64,000 nt of DNA from Panonychus citri (lineage: Eukaryota; Arthropoda; Arachnida; Trombidiformes; Tetranychidae), in NCBI RefSeq assembly GCF_014898815.1, contig NW_026515520.1, positions 434,001-498,000 of the forward strand, given 5' to 3'. Below, piece by piece: positions 37,587 to 54,207 of the stretch; the stretch's first letter is position 1; each line of letters begins with the position of its first letter. Under the pieces are notes generated by a model. It saw only the letters and a list, made by a program, of their open reading frames with translations, was not told the DNA's origin and did no database searches. A program made the position numbers and the translations under genes.

Positions 37587-40500
37587 CTCTATCGATCTTG
37601 AATTATTACTTTTGCCTGGTTAAGCGATTTTCCAGCTAACATGATTTAATGAATCTAATTAGTTGATTAGATGATGAGAGAGAAAACGCAAAAATGGCTC
37701 TGATAGTTTCGAACTTTTTTGTTCTTCTCGAAATTGAACTGTTGAAGCTAATGTTAGATAACCAAGGATAAGATGATAATGTTTTATAATGATGATGATG
37801 AGAAAATTATAACAAAGATGAGGAGAGAAAAAAGTTTTCTCTTAATCATCCAAATTATCAACTTTTTTTATCTTCATCATCTTTTTGTCTATTCTATTAA
37901 AAAAATTTTCCTATTCATGGATGTACATTCATCATCCTCATCTTCTTGATTATCATCATTAATCTGATTCTTTATGACATTGATTAACATTCTTATCAAA
38001 ATGTTCATCTTTCAATTCTTATTGTTCAAAAGTTTCCATTCAGTGGGTGGGAGATTCTGTAACCTCTGAGCATCCGGTTGAAAATACTATCAGTCGTTAC
38101 CTTAAATTATATTATCATTAGTCCTTCGAGTTACCTTTGGAACTTTTTTATTCTCTCTCTCTCTCTCTCTCTTCAAATTGATGTAACTCTATTTTTGAAG
38201 TGTAAACTTTTACCGTTTTAATCTGAGTTCCTTATTATCAGGGAATTTTTCCAACAAAATCAGATAACATTTTGAACCGAAATTCTGTTAACTCGAAATT
38301 GAATTGGTTTGTTCAATTTGGAAAAAGGATGAAGGTGAAAATGGGAGGAAGAAAAAGAAAAAGATTCTCTTCATGGTGTTTCCTTGGTGGAAGAAAACTA
38401 TTTCTACCGTCATCTTTTTCTTTTGAAGAATCAAAAACTGTGATCATCATATAATGTTGATAAAGAAGGAAAATTATATTCTAAAAGAAATGCTCTATAT
38501 TTAATATCTATTAAAGGTAAAATATATTGAAGCTCATTAGTGAAAGTGAGAGATAATTAATTCAGAGCTTTAATTCCTTAAGATTTTTTCTGACGAAATT
38601 CATAACTCCTCTTCTTTATAAGTTCTTAAAGTTTTCTCATTTTAAAACGAACAAGAAATTCAAATGAATCAAATACTATCACACTGGGAAACAGATAGAG
38701 AGAAAAGATTGATAATCAGAAAATTCTGAATAAAATCACTTGGTGATATTTCTTGTTATCCAGAGTTGAGTCAAGCATTTGAAAAGTTTTCCAATTCCAT
38801 GAAAGTTTAGACATCAGATTAACTATTATTTTACTAAATTTGGCAATAGTGATGAGTAAGTTTGATGAGTAGTATGAATTTGAAGATTATCATGATACTC
38901 ATGGTGATTACATTTATAGTGATTAGAGATGATGAAAGATATTGAAAGGTAAAAAGGAGAAGAGGTTACTTTTCATCATCTTTTTTCATCTTCGCCATCT
39001 TACCTATTGTGTTATACTGAGTTGCTTTCAATTATATTAATCAGTTGAATCTCATCTTCCTTTTCCACAATTTTTTTCTTCTTCTCATCTTCCTCCTTCT
39101 TCCTGATTTAATGATGCTAATTCCGAGTAAATCTTACTATTTGTGTGCAGGATTGAGATAATTGGTGAAAACACAGTTTCCTCAATTAAGATTAAATGAG
39201 AATGATGATAAAAGTTATGAGGATAAAATGATCTTGATGTTGATGATTATCATTGAGTTGAATGTTATTTGACAGTTTTGACTTTGATAAGTTGAAGTTT
39301 CATCTATACCAATTCACAGTAATCATGATGATAATTATCATGGTTAAGGGTGAGAAGTAGTAAAAAAAAAACTTTCACCTTCTTTCAAAAAGAAAGTCAA
39401 AGGCAATAATTTTGTGATCCAGGTAAGTGCTCAACACTTATCTTCTTCTTCCCCTGAAACTTTTGAAGGTAAAAGAAAGGGTGATGAAGATGAAGAAAGT
39501 AACAATGATATTAGAACTTGGAAAGAAATAAAAGTTGATGAGATAGAAAAGCAAAAAGTGGATGATAAGGTAAATAGATTCGAAATCAGTGACAGGTAAA
39601 CTCAATCGAGTAGAAAAAAAATCGAGACACAATTTCAAGATTATCGAGAGAAAATCTGGTAAAAGTTAACCAACATACTATTTGGTAGAATCAAGGAATA
39701 AGTTAGAAAAGGTAAAGTTCGTAAACCGAAATTGTGATAATTTTGTCAGGGGAAAAAAAGATCTGGAAAAGTTGATGCAAAGAAATAGATCAATAAATAT
39801 TCCAACTGTGAGAACACTGAATAAGCCAAAGAATTGGACATTATCGAAGCTCATTCTCTCTCTCTCTCTCTTATAAATATATATTTCCATTTCCATTTCC
39901 TAACTTCAACCTAAGAGAAAAAACTAAACTTTTCTCTCTTACAAGTTGTTCAAAACTTTATCCTTTTTCTCATTACCGATATTATTTTCCCACTCACCCA
40001 ATCTCAGGGTGTTAAATCTTCCAGTGTGAGTGTTAAGTGTTTTCCAAGTATCGAGTGTGAAAATCACACATAAGATGAATGATCTTGTTCATCTTGTTGC
40101 CTTTGTTTTTTTCTCCTACTTTTATTATCTCATGATTATTGTTATTAGTGTTATTATATTATATTTATGTTATGATATTTGTGTGTGTGTGTATATATGT
40201 GAATATGTGTGTCCACTTATGTCCAGAATTTACTATGTTTAGACAGAGTAAAGAGAAAGATAATCATATATATGATTTATATTGAGAGTATATTCTGTCC
40301 ATTATCATCTTTCTGGTCACTTGAAGTTCACATTCAGTTTCATTACTCATGAAGCTTATTTATTATAATTATATTATTGTTGTGTTAGCATCATCATTAA
40401 CATTTAATCAATGTCTTCGAGTCAATGACAGGGTTACCCATCATCATCTTTATCTCCTTGCAATTTTATTCATCATCAATATCTTATATTTGACTCTTGT

Positions 40501-43401
40501 TTCTATTTTCAAATGAATGTCCAGTACATTTGTCCCGATACATTGACCATACAAAAAGAAATGGTCATCAATTTGTCCTTCCCTTAAGGCCTTTAACTTT
40601 TTTAGTCTCGTACAAAGTTTCAAGTCATCTTCATCCTCTTTTCTCTCTGTCTCTCTCTCTCTCTTGATCAACAAATTGTCAATGATGATCATATTGATGA
40701 TGGTGAGATGATTGAGATGATATTCATCCTTTTTCTCTTGAATATAAAAGTCTATTCATCAATTCTCATTGGGAATTCGACAATGTGGACATTTTGTGTT
40801 CCATGTTAACGTCAAACGTCAAATTGGTTACAGAATAACTTCTTACACTAATTCAACTTCTTTCTTCATCTTCATTATCCTCCTTGTCCTCCTATTGCAT
40901 CTTTTTCTTCATTTCCCACCCACATCTTCATCCTCCTTCTCATTTAATATATTAGTCTTCCTTAGAAGCTTGTATAACTTCCGCTTTAACTTCCGTTTCC
41001 GTCACGAAACCTTATACATTTATATATGTATGTATTATATGGATAACCAGTGAGAATATAAGAGAATCAAACATTTCGATAAAAATTGTTTAAGTCAAGT
41101 TGCAATTTCCAATCCAATTTGAGTTTCTTGTCTTCGTTTTCACAACTTCTATCCATCAGTGAACCTTTCAAGCAAACAATTTAATCTTGAAAATACTTGG
41201 AGTAATCGGAACTTGGAACGAGAAAAACAAAACAAAATGAATATAAAAAAATAACTTTACCGTTTATTGTTGTGGTAAATTGATGGGATCTCATTTTTTT
41301 ATCATGATTATTACCCCTTTGGATTGAGTGTTACACTTTCATGATTTGATCCAGGGAGGAAAAAAGGTATAAAGAGAGAGAGAGAGAGAGAAACAACTGA
41401 GAATATTAAGAATATTCTGTTTCATGTAAACAAATACGTTTACTTGCTTGTTGTTCAGTTTTTCCTTATCCATATATTCAAAGCTAATCTTGATTATTCA
41501 TACCCAAAGGAATAGTAAATATCACGCAATATTATGTGAATACAAGATAAAAGGAAGAAGATATTTCCATCATCATAATCATCATTATCATCTTCACATG
41601 CATTAATTTTGTTCATCTTTCTCTTTCTCTCCATGTATACACATTTATCTATCGATGTGATTGCATATGCAGAAACCTCCTAAGTATGCAAAGGTATTCA
41701 CATTGAATTCTGAATATGAATAATATTTTTACTCTCTTGAATTTCGTTTAATGGTAATAATATCTGACCTAATTTCAGATCCAATATAATGTTTAGAATA
41801 AATTTTTGGTCTTTATTTTTTCCCCTTCAGCAAAGATGACACAAAACCATCTTCTGAATAAGCTGTTGATTATCATTATAATGTCACTGACAATGTAATT
41901 GATTAAAAATATCAATAAGTTAACGGTAACAATGAGTTACTTTGGCTGATTAGAAATACTTTCTTTAGGTATTTCCATGTAAAAGTTAGCAGGGTAGAAA
42001 ATGAGATGATAATGTGAGAGTTTGTGTTATATTTATGAAATTAAAGGAGAGAGAAAGTTAAAGAAATTATCTCATTTGTTTTTTTCTCCCATGATCATGG
42101 TGATGAGATAGAAAAGGATAAAAAAATTCCATGTCATCAGCAGAATCCATTGAAATGAGAGCCCTATTTTCAGCTATGTATCATTAGCATGATTCGAGTA
42201 ACATTTCATTTGGGTGGAAAAATTTTTTCTTTACTTTTCCAGGTAGAAAACTGTCAGGAATACATGTGAAGGAATACTTGGTATTCTGAATAAACTGAAT
42301 TTCTAAATTCTGGATGTTGGAAACTTTGTTGTTTCTCATTACAATTATCTTTCCATTTTCTTCATTCCATCTTGTAGAAACTTTTTTGGTGAAAATTCAT
42401 TTGATTTAACATGCAAACCTATTGAATATCCCATAGTTCAACTCTCTCTCTCTCTCTCTTTTTTTTGTTTCATGAAAATTCATGGTTGAAGGCAACTGAA
42501 TTATCAGGCGTCAGCAAACAACAGGAATGCTTTCTATCACCATGATGTTTGATGATATTAGATGAAAACCTGAAAATAATAGGAGCAAAAATTAACTTTA
42601 ACTATTCACTCAATCAGTCAACTTGACATGGTTCATGTTGCATGATAATTTCCTAATACAATTATTATTAATTTACCTACGCCTTTGAATCTTATAATAC
42701 TAACAATGTTTCAAATTGCTAATCAATGGTAATTATTAATATCATCAGAAGCGGTTCAATTGATTTATGTTAACCTAGAAATGATTGATGAATCTTGAAT
42801 TGATCAAGTATTTATCTTTTTTATATCATGAAATCATCATGATTCATATCTTTAATTTGATTGTAATTATTTCATGATACTTGTTCATTATGGTTATCAT
42901 GTCTTTTCTTGGGAGTTTTAACCTTATCCAGTATCAACATGAACTTTTTATTATTATCATTGTTGTAACAATTATCATTATCATGAAGTAATTATCATTA
43001 TCCACAAATTATTCTGGTTAAATGATGATAATGATGATGATTCTGATAATCATACTAAACTTTATCTCCAAGTTGTGACTTAAACCTTCATGATAGAAAG
43101 TGATACAATTAAATACATTAAATTAAATTGGTTATCATTAACATTATCATTATCATGACTCTCATCAGACTATAATAATAATGTTATTTCACCATGAATC
43201 TTGAAATTTCAACTATTATCTTTCCACCATGATCATGAGGGTGATAATGGATATGAACTTTGAGTGATAATTCACTCAGTTTATTGAATGATAGGGAATA
43301 AAAAATTCTGATACTTGAAGTTTCAAAACTTGTTTCGCAGTCTCATACTCTGAGTTCTGGATTCTGAATTTCGTCAGAATTTAGATTATGGAATTTATTT
43401 C

Positions 43402-43404
<3 letters not shown>

Positions 43405-43434
<30 letters not shown>
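43405..43434. repeat. (CT)n microsatellite
   Basis: A pure CT run of about 30 bp. Confidence 0.95.
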
Positions 43435-43438
<4 letters not shown>

Positions 43439-46400
43439 ATTTTTTAGTTTGTATCAGGTGATGATAAATGTTATCATTATTTTTGTTTCTTCTTCTCTCC
43501 TTTGTTTAAAATTCTGATATTCATGAACTTTCATGGTGTGAAATGTGAATCGATAATCTGATATGCTGATATATTAAATATGTTCTATTCTCAGTAAGGA
43601 TAATCTTGTCAGTCTAGAATTTGAATTTCAGGTGAAATAGTTTATTCTTCATTTTCTCCCTAATCAATCGTATTGTGCTGCTTTAGTTACAGTTGAACTG
43701 TTCATTAATCACGTCGATTATTTTACTTGGTTAATTGTTCAGAATTTTTCAATCAACCAATTTTCAGTGTAAAAATGTTCCCATTCTCTTACGAACCATT
43801 ATGTTCTTAACTAATTCATGATTCACTCAGAATTTTGTCCAAAATCGACTCATGAAACTCAATTCTGTTTATCTTTCGGCTCATTCATTTAGCTTATCAT
43901 GTTTCCAAACCATTTTTAATTAGCAGTCTAACAAGTTAATTAGCTTTAGGTTCAAGGTAATACTTAAATATCTCCATGAGAGAACATGGAATCTAATGAA
44001 TAACAAAAAGTTCAGCTTGATGAAATTTTTAATCACGAATCTTTGTAATTAAAACCAATCAAGTCCCATAGACAATCAAGGTTAATCAGTTTAATCTCTT
44101 AATTTATCAAATTAATTGATTAACCTTTTGTCATTGACTTTTAATAGAAAAGTTTTCTCATTAATCAAATCAAATTGATTGAAATCGATAAACTATTCAT
44201 TGGACAATTTAATTTAAATTGATTTTCACCCCTTATTATTAACCACCAATAAATGAAAAATAATCATGCTAATGGTTTGTACAATTAACGCTAATTAATT
44301 TTATCAGGAAATTGAAAAGGCAAAATAAGCAAAAGTGATAAGAATAATTAGTTAATTGTGATTAATTAGTAACTCTTTTCAGATAATCAATTTTCAAGAT
44401 CAACAATTTGTTTCGGAAACTTGAAATGTTCAAAGTGAAAGATTCAAAGGCAAAACTATTGTCGAAAGTTGAATTGAACAGTTTCGAATTTTTTTTTTCG
44501 TTTAAATTATCTTACTGATCTGATTAGTCTATCGATTGATTTGAAAGAAACGAAACTTTTATTACAACCATTTGTTGATCAACTAATACTTTCTCTTGCA
44601 ATTAATTTCAATTGATTCTGTTCACGTCAAATTGATTCATTAGTAACAATTGAACTTTTCCAAGTTTATCATGACCATTAGTAGAATTATTTTATTTGAA
44701 CAGAAAAATATGAAGACTCGAGGTCAACTTTGAGTTCAGAATTATTTACTAATATGATGAAACCTCAGGTTGAAGTACAAAGAAAATGAATAATAGTAAT
44801 AAACCTCCATGAAAGTTGATGATAAAATAATATTTGCGAGTCAAAAATTGCTCCGGAAATTTCAATTGAGTTTAATCTGAATGTGAAAAAGTTATGAAAA
44901 TTTCCCAAATGAAATGTAATAATATGAGATAACAAATAAATTTGAAAAATTGAGTGATCATGATGATAATGTGTGACTTGATTCCCATGTGATTTTATCA
45001 GAATAATTCATTTTTCTCAATTGAATTTACAATTCAGTCTCCTTGATTCCTCAATCCCAATTCCTCAAGAAGTTAGAATTGATTCTAACTTCTTGTTATC
45101 AATTCTTGACTTTTCATTTTTCACCCTGAAAGTGATCAAGGAAACGATCATGGATCTTTTTTTTACTACTCTCTCTCTCTCTCTCTCTCTCTTCTTTTCT
45201 TTTTCTGTCCAATATGAGTTGAATCTGAGATGAAAAATTTGAATCAACTCAGGTACGTAATAATATTCCATTGAATTGAAATAACCATGATGATAAGGGG
45301 ATGAGAGAAGCTGATTTGATTTTCTTTGAGTATCGGAATCCTCAAATCTTTACTATAAACTAGGCTGCTCATTTCAACTCCACCATGATTATCATGATGA
45401 TTATATCACTTTGATATACATATTTACATACAGGAATCTTATATTCATGTTATACAATAAACATCAACCCACAAGAAAAAAGGAAACAAGTGTGAATTCA
45501 TGATGATGATTCAAGGAAAATGAAAATTGAGTCATCTAGAAGATTTATCATCTTCTTACCTTTCCTCATAACCATCTTCCCTCTGATCATTTACATTTTA
45601 TTATATTCATCACAATTGAAAGATTCCACCTTTTCTTCATCATCTTTGCATTTTTGAGATGAACATGCATTGAGACACTGAGTATCTATCTCCCCATCGA
45701 ATCATCCACCATGATGTATCCTTGAAACAAAACAGAATTCTCAAGATAAATATCAGAATATAAATGCATGATGATGAGATAGTTTTTTGAGAGACCTTTC
45801 TGCTTGCCTCCTCTCTCTCTCTCTCTCTCTCTACATCCTTCCTTTTGTTTCTTAGTAGAAAAAAGTTCCGATGATTGAAGGAATCATTTCTACTCTCCAT
45901 GAGAAACTTTATTCAGATTCTGATAAACATATTCTCATCATTATTATTATCAAGATAATGTTATCATAGATAAATATATATTTATCTTCTTGAGAGAAAA
46001 GACATTCATCTTTATCTGAAATTCATTGAGTTTATCGGAATCTGATATACATTCATGGTGGAAGATAAATTGTTCTCAATGATCGATAATAGAAAGTGAG
46101 AGAGAGAGAGCGAAAGAGAGAGAGAGAGATAAAGTCGAGAATAACTTTGCTCGGTGGAGAAGAGAAAAAAATATACCAAGTCGGAAGAAAATAAGGCCGA
46201 TTGTGATTAACTGTCAGTTTATGTTCTAATATCTTTCTTCATTCGACGAATTATTTTCTTATTCGTTTTTCTTATTCTTCTCTTTCTCTTTCTCTCTCGT
46301 GAAAACTGAAACATTAGAGAAAAATAGAGAAGAGAAAGAATCAATTCGGAAGATGACGATGATGATGACAAGAGATTTGGACAGACGAAAATAGATTAAC

Positions 46401-49284
46401 TTGAACATTTGACGAAGAAATTTCTTCTCGAGTCTCTTATTTAATTTAAAAAAAAGGCCAATCGACTTTTTCACATTCGAATTACCAGAAAACTCTGTCC
46501 TGATCCTCTATTGACTCCACCTCATCTTCTCAGTCCTAATTACATCTGATGACCTCAAAATCTTAACTAAACTTCAAGTTCCAAATGAGTTTAGTCTGTG
46601 AATCAATCCAAGTGAACAATCAATTGTATACAATTAATGTCCTTGTTTGTTTCAATTTGAAATCAGCAGAATCAATTGATTGTTAATCAAATAATTAAAT
46701 TAACCCATTGATGCCAAATTGTCACAACGATTATTTTTATTATCATGTAAACATTTTCTCTTGATTCTTATGATGAGGATTTACAATGAATTGAAGGTTT
46801 TTTTTCATACTCTACCCATTAATTAACACTGATTATTAATTGTTACTATTGAAAATATGAAATAAAGTTGATTAATGATTTAACAATCAACTTGTGTCAA
46901 CTTTAAATCATGATAGGAACATGATATAATTTTCAATGATAATATTCAGCCAAAGACCATAATTATTATTACAAGTAAACATAGTGACTGTCAACATAGT
47001 AATTAAGTTAATTTAGTTTGTTGAAAATTAACCATTCATGTTGATGATGATTCTTTTAATTCAGTCAACATTTGATTGTGACAATTTGTTTTAATGTTGT
47101 TGATATTAATACTTGAACAAATTTCCACCAATTAAACTAATACTAATAGTGAATATCATTTATCCAGAATATCAACTCAATTATCCTGATTACAGTTTTT
47201 GAAATGCGATCACAATTATTATTAACTTTTTCTCTCCCTTTCGATTGATTAGTAAGCTAATTTGATTGTTGATCTTAATTGTTTCAATTGATATTTCCAT
47301 GATGAATATCTAAATGAATCAATTCTGATTGGACTTGAGTCCGTCTTTCAATTGACTCTTTTAATCTTATCATGAACTTAGATTGAAATTGATTGAGATG
47401 AATGTTTCATTCTGTCTGGTGTTTTGTTTTTTTCTTGTCTACTCATGAGACGAAATCACAACTAATTTCAATTGTTGACTGAATAAAATTCATTCATTAC
47501 ACTCACAATTTAGATTTCATATAATACATATTAAGATTATAAGTATTATCTACTCATGGAGATAATCATTATGGATCAGATAGAAACAAAGAAAATCAGA
47601 TCAGTCTGAAACTTTTTTTATCTTTAATTGTTATCGATTGGTCAGAATATTATTATTATCAACACAATAAGTTTCCACCATTGAATCACTTTTGACATTA
47701 TTGTTATCTGTTAATCAGAATTGTTGATTGTCATAGTCTTTGGTTTTCCTGGAGAAAACTGGACAAACATGTTGACCATTGTAAACCTCAAGTGTGTAGA
47801 TTATTGTAAATGACCAATAATATTTGGTGACCATTATCATTGTCAATCATTGACAAATATAAATACATAAATAAATTATTAATCTGATTGTGATTAAGTT
47901 CTTACGATTAAAAGTTAATCAAACATGTTTCTCTCTCCTTCTAATCAAGTTACACTCAATTAATTGAAATAAGTAAAATTGAAGCAAATTGCTAATAGTA
48001 AATTAGTGTATCCTAGTTATTAATGTAATCATTTAAGTGATATTATCATGATTACCTTGAAGCTCAGATCAATGAATGAGTAGCAAGAAAAAAATAATCA
48101 TAATAATATTCAATTAGTATGAAAGTATCGAGAGGGTATGCAAAAGTATTACCCTGAATTGGATGTTAATAAATGGCTTCCAATAATGAATTATGCATAT
48201 ACAGACAATCTTTCATGCAGAATGCATATGATTATCATGATGATGATGGTTAAAGAGGAGAAGTAAAAAAAATAAGATTCATGATAAATATCATCATGAA
48301 CAAGAATCAGAAACTTAAATTGTCTTGTCAGGTTAGATTTTGCTTTCTAACTTTCCTACAGTTTCATATGTACTTGTCACAAATAAATCAGTAAACTCAG
48401 AACTTTTTTTTTCTTCATTTCTCTCTTATAATATCAACTTGAATTCACCATGAATCTAATTTTTGAATATGGTTCTGAAAAAATATCACATTTTTAAGCT
48501 CATTATTATTAAACTTCTTGAGCTGTGGTTAAGTAACCGAATCAAATTGTTGAACTAGTTTTTTGTTATTCTCAGGGTTTGAAATAGGAAACAAAAACAA
48601 CAAGAACTAAAGTTAATTTCAAGTGTGTAAATTATTATTAATTATCTGTCTGTTTAATGATAATTATCATGAATTTCAGTGTTTTCATCCTATCCCTGGA
48701 AGCTATGTTAATATTATATCAAATTAATTCCGATGATCAAGTTACTCTCGCTCTCTCTCCCTCTCTCTCAGTCTCACTCTCTGTTTTATCTTCTCACGAT
48801 CATCATGAAATGTGTTTAGTTGCTAAAATTCAGATTCTATCTGAGTAAATTTCCTGAATGCTGATCAGCTTTCATTATTTTGAGTCACGATGAAAATCCT
48901 CACCTTGTTACCAAATGAGCTCATCAACCTAATCTATTAATTACTGGGAATGAAGAGGAACACAAAAAAAAATGATAACCTAAATTGAGCAATTAGTGTT
49001 TATTGTGTTGAAAGTTCATTATTTTCATGTTAAATTGGTTCATTTAATTCATATTATTATCATGATTATTGTTGTTTCAATTGTTATGATAATTGAACAT
49101 TTTGTGTAGCATTTAGGATTCGAGGGAAAGATCGTTTTAAAAGTTTTTTTTTCTCAACACACAAAATGAATAGAAAACGAAGTGATAATTTAATGTATGA
49201 TTAAATTCTCGAACTGGAAATTTTTTCCCTTTATTTGGTTCTCGAAATTACAATTCCAACAGATAGAACTTTCTTACCATCGAA

Positions 49285-49286
<2 letters not shown>

Positions 49287-49315
<29 letters not shown>
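49287..49315. repeat. (CT)n microsatellite
   Basis: A pure CT run of about 29 bp. Confidence 0.95.
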
Positions 49316-49318
<3 letters not shown>

Positions 49319-52300
49319 TTCTAACATTGTTCTCGATTCCATGTTTGATTTACTTATGCAAATAATGATTCTATGTAATAATAACCATGATAATGAGAAT
49401 AATAATATATAAGATTTACGCTCAGAATTTCCCAAAGAAAATGTTAATATATTCAAATTTTGTTCTGTATCAATGTTCATCTTAATTTTCTCTGTTTCAT
49501 TCCAATTTAATTGTGATACTCAATCTAAAATCTAATAAAACATAAACTGTCATCGATTATCAATCGATTATAACTTGATTCTTTTAGCTTATCGTTGATT
49601 TAGATGAACATTTTCTTTGAGGGAATTTATTTCTTTTAATTTAACCTTACGATAAAATGTTTTCTATTTCTATTTTGAATTTCTTTCAGTTTTTCTAATA
49701 AAATCATGACAATTTGAAATTGAATTTAATTGCATTGGAAAAAGTTAACTTTAAACTACAATCAAGGTAAACACATTAAAGTAATTTACTATTACAATGT
49801 TCAATCATTTGTATGAACTGAATCAATTTCAAAATGAATTTATTGTTGATTTAACATTAATAATAATATTTTCACAAGGAATCAAACCTATTAATAGAAA
49901 TCGATTCAATTTCATGATTCGATTCAGTTAAAGGCAAATGAATAGTAGATTTCAACTAATATATTACCTTGAGACTTTTATTAATCAGCCTTGTGAAGAT
50001 CAGGGTAACAATTAATTAGTCCAGAAAATTTGATTCGATAAACTTTCCTAAGAAACTTTTTGTTTTCAATAACTTGGAATTGAACATTTTCTGATTACAA
50101 TGCAATCAAATCATTGAACTGTCAATCTTTACAATGTATTATACATATATATAAATGCTCTGAATGTTATATTAGTCTTTTATTTCAACTCATGAAACTC
50201 AAATTAAATTACCCTGATCCACACCCTTTTTATCAAGGATTAGAGTTGATTTGATTTCTGAATATCTAAATACTATTATTATTAAGATTGCATGATTTTC
50301 ATCCTCAATTTGTAATTGAACCTCTCTTATTTCAAGAAATTGAGTACATTAACTACAGTTGATTAAATTTGATTGCGTAGTAAATGTTTAATCAAATCAA
50401 TCTTGAAAAACAAATTACATCCAGATAACTAACTGTAAATGCCCAAAATAATTTAAAAGATTGACAGAATCAATTTAAACAGTTATTGTGATTAAAACTC
50501 TTTTTTTTCATCAGTTAATTTAATAACAATTTAAGTTGAAAGTGAATGGCAAAAAAAACGTAACCAAATCAACTAATAACTGATGATGAATTTCATGAAT
50601 ATTGGAAAGTCCAGAAAATTGAATTTCTAGACTAGATTATCATGTGAGATTATTAAACATGTAACATGTTAATACATGATAAATGGATTGACGATAATGA
50701 GAAAATAATGTCATGAATAGATTATCATGTTGATTGGAGAGTTATCATGGATTATTAATTTGACAAGATAAAAAAGATTCAGTATATTGTCATGATATTA
50801 TTACCATGATGGTAAAATGTTATAATCTGTAACTAACACATTGGATAAAGAGTATAATCATCAATGAGTAGATTGGAACGGAAAACTTGAGTCAATATAT
50901 TTGAACTTTTTTTTTCTCATCTATTCCAAGATTCTGGTTGTGTCATTCATTCCCATGGTATGAACTATGTCCATGTAATAAAAGTAATAATAATAAAAGA
51001 GGATAAGGTGCTGAGAAGGTTTGATTATATTTCCATGATAATACTTGCTCAATGTTTCCCATGTTGGTTAATATTTCAAATGATGAACGTGATCAGTGAA
51101 ATAAAACTTTTTTTATTACTCATTTTGAGAACAATATTTTTTTTTATTACATTAAATATCCAACCTGAAAGTGTATTTACTCATGATGATGTTCATGTTT
51201 TCCTTAAATTATCATCATGAGGACTGAATCATTTTCCATGGGCGGCGAATAAGATATTATAAAGATGCTATTACAACTTAAGAGTCTAATTATTACAACA
51301 ATGGAAACTTTTTCTATCAACAATTAATGTAATATTATGTACTATCATTGATGATCAACAATCAGGGAGAACATGATTAATTCAGATTAATTAACGATTA
51401 TTTTTCATCATCGTGTTAGTGATTAAGCTTGCAGCTTGTATAATATATTCATATGTTTGGATGTAATTTATTATTATTCAGGTTATTCTACCCTGAATAT
51501 TATCACAGGGGAAGGATATTAATTCCATAAGAAATGATACTTTATTGTGATTTATTGTATCTCATGATATTTCTGAAATTCTGCCAAAGATATTCATTGA
51601 CTTATCTGTGGATTCTGTGGTGAACTGTCAGTAATCACATAAGGCAACTTGATATGTCAAAGAGAATGTTGGTCAAAGAAGAGAAAAACAGGGGAAAAAA
51701 AGAATATCAGAAAATTCGAATAATTTATACATAAAACTTTTTTTCTATTCTTTGGATTTATTATTATTATATTTTAAAGAACATTGACCTTGAAAGAAAT
51801 GTTCTTTTCTTATTCTTGGCAGAACTTTTTTCTCCTCGAAACTTTGTTCGACTTTTTTTTTCATTCTCTCCATAGACATTCATTTGTATTTCGACTGCAA
51901 TATAATGATTACTTTTTGAGCATTTCGAGTTTCTTTCTTTGATTTCTTTCACTCAGTTAGATGAAAATTATTTGGCTCTTTGATAATAACCGATAATTGC
52001 CAGTGACATTGATCAGCTTGTGATTGTTGTTAATTGTTGTGATCTATTTACGTTGACAATCAATTTGATTGGTATTGAAAATCATACAATCATTAGTAGG
52101 AAATTTTTTCCAGCCAAAATATTACATTATTTAACTAATTATTGTCATCTAATACTTGATTTACGTAATAGTATATTGTTAAGTTGATTGATAATCTCAG
52201 CACGATTACTTTTACTTGCAATACTATGCAATATATATATATTATAAAGTGATGATCAGCAAATGATATTGATGCTTTGGAGGCAAAAGTTATATCAATA

Positions 52301-54157
52301 AATATTGTATTAGCTTCAGGGTTTCAATAAACTTATTGCTGAATTTATATCATAAGAATCTCTGATGGACTCTCTGCCAACTCAGCATGATCTTGAAGAG
52401 AGTGACCACCATATGATAAAGATGATGACCATATCTTGATTGTTAACATGAAGATATTATTTATTCCCATATCTTTGGCCATTTCAAAGTTGATGGGGAA
52501 AAACAGATGAAATGAATTGACCATTTCAAGCAGATAAATTGATGAATTATTTGAAATAAAACAAAATGAAACAAAGTGAAAGCAACAAAGTTACAGCAAG
52601 TCAATCAACTGATAAAATAGAGTATTGAAAAAACTAGATTGCTCAAAAATCACTAAGCCGAAAGAGACAAAAAGATTTATCTCTCTCTTTTCAGGCCCAA
52701 GAATATCAATGATCAGACTGACCATGGGTCAAGATTGTTATTTAAGGTTTTATCCATTGATTTATCTTGATCATCTTCTTCAAATCCACCAGAAGCCTTA
52801 AACAGTAACTATTGGAACATTTAATTGGATTGTCAAAACTAATTTCTTTTTCTTTTAAAGGAGAGAGAAACAGGATATAAGAGTTGAATAAGAAGAAAAA
52901 AAATCTTACTCGTAACCATGACAACCTTTTTCAGAAGATTACAGAACTGTAGTAATAAGAGAAACTAATAGGTTACCGCCTGAGGATAAAGATGAGAGGA
53001 AAAAAAGATGAGCCAGTGAATCGTCATCATTATGATGCTGATGATAAGTATCCAAACCATTTGGACTGATGATTAAATTGAATATCGAATAGCTTATATT
53101 GAGGATATTATGATTAACAGAAATTGTGATAAATAAAGAGAATAATTTTTTCTTCTTATATTTCTATCATCATGGTGGTCACACTGGGATGTGAGATGAT
53201 TTAATGAGTTGATTAAAGAGAATAAAGAATATTTTTCTTTATTTTTCTTTAATCAACTAATTAACTAACTTATGATCTCTCTCGAAGCGTAAATTAACCC
53301 AATCAACATGGCAAAAATAATGAGCTCATTCATTGATTACTATTCTTGATGATTCTTAGCATTATCGTTGGTCTGTCGTTTTCAATTAAATGATGAGGAT
53401 GAGGATGAAAAAGATGGTAAATATCAACAGAACAATAGAAAGTGAAATGAAACTTTATAAATATAAAGATGAAAATATCAACTTGATGTTTTGTTAAATG
53501 AAAAAAAAGAGATGATAATTCAATCAATAGTTGACAATTTGTTGTAACTAATCATGAATCCAGTTTCTCGTCTTGATCATGATTGCTATTTGAACACCAC
53601 ATGATATTCATCATCATTATCATCACATAATAAATCCAATAAAATCCCAATGTCAAAGTCATTTCATCGGTTCAATAGTTTATCGGTTTCCAACAATTTC
53701 ATACAATATCTTTATGATTCTGTGTCTCGAATTAAAGTAGAAAAAAAGTTCCAACATTTGATTTACCCTGAACAAACAAAAGTGTCACCTAATAGAGAGA
53801 GAGAGAGAGAAAAAATCTAAAGATGATGAAGATGAAAATAGAAAGATGGATGAAGATGCTTGTAATAGTTTGTTAGGAATGACCATCATGAAGGGTCATT
53901 CTCATGGGTGTAAGGTGACTATTAAGGTTGGACTATTTTCAGAATTAAACAAAAGGATAACAAATGAAGAGTGAAAAAAGTCCTTTGATTTACACAAAAG
54001 GATTAGATCAAGGAGAGAGAATGAAAAAAAGATTTAGTAAGGAGAGAGGTGAAAGTGCCAATGTTTTTGTCATCCAATATCAAGGAACGATTGAAAATGT
54101 TGAAATAATGATGAAGATAATATCAGATTAAGCAAGAACTTTTTTCATTCGATATGA

Positions 54158-54161
<4 letters not shown>

Positions 54162-54202
<41 letters not shown>
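54162..54202. repeat. (CT)n microsatellite
   Basis: A pure CT run of about 41 bp, 17 bp after a GAACTTTTTT word (54136-54145). Confidence 0.95.

Positions 54203-54207
<5 letters not shown>

Noticed and set aside
39414..39599. Charged 61-aa frame that looked like an exon
   Set aside because: The composition follows local GA/AAG bias. A GTAAGT next to its start would be a donor, not an acceptor.
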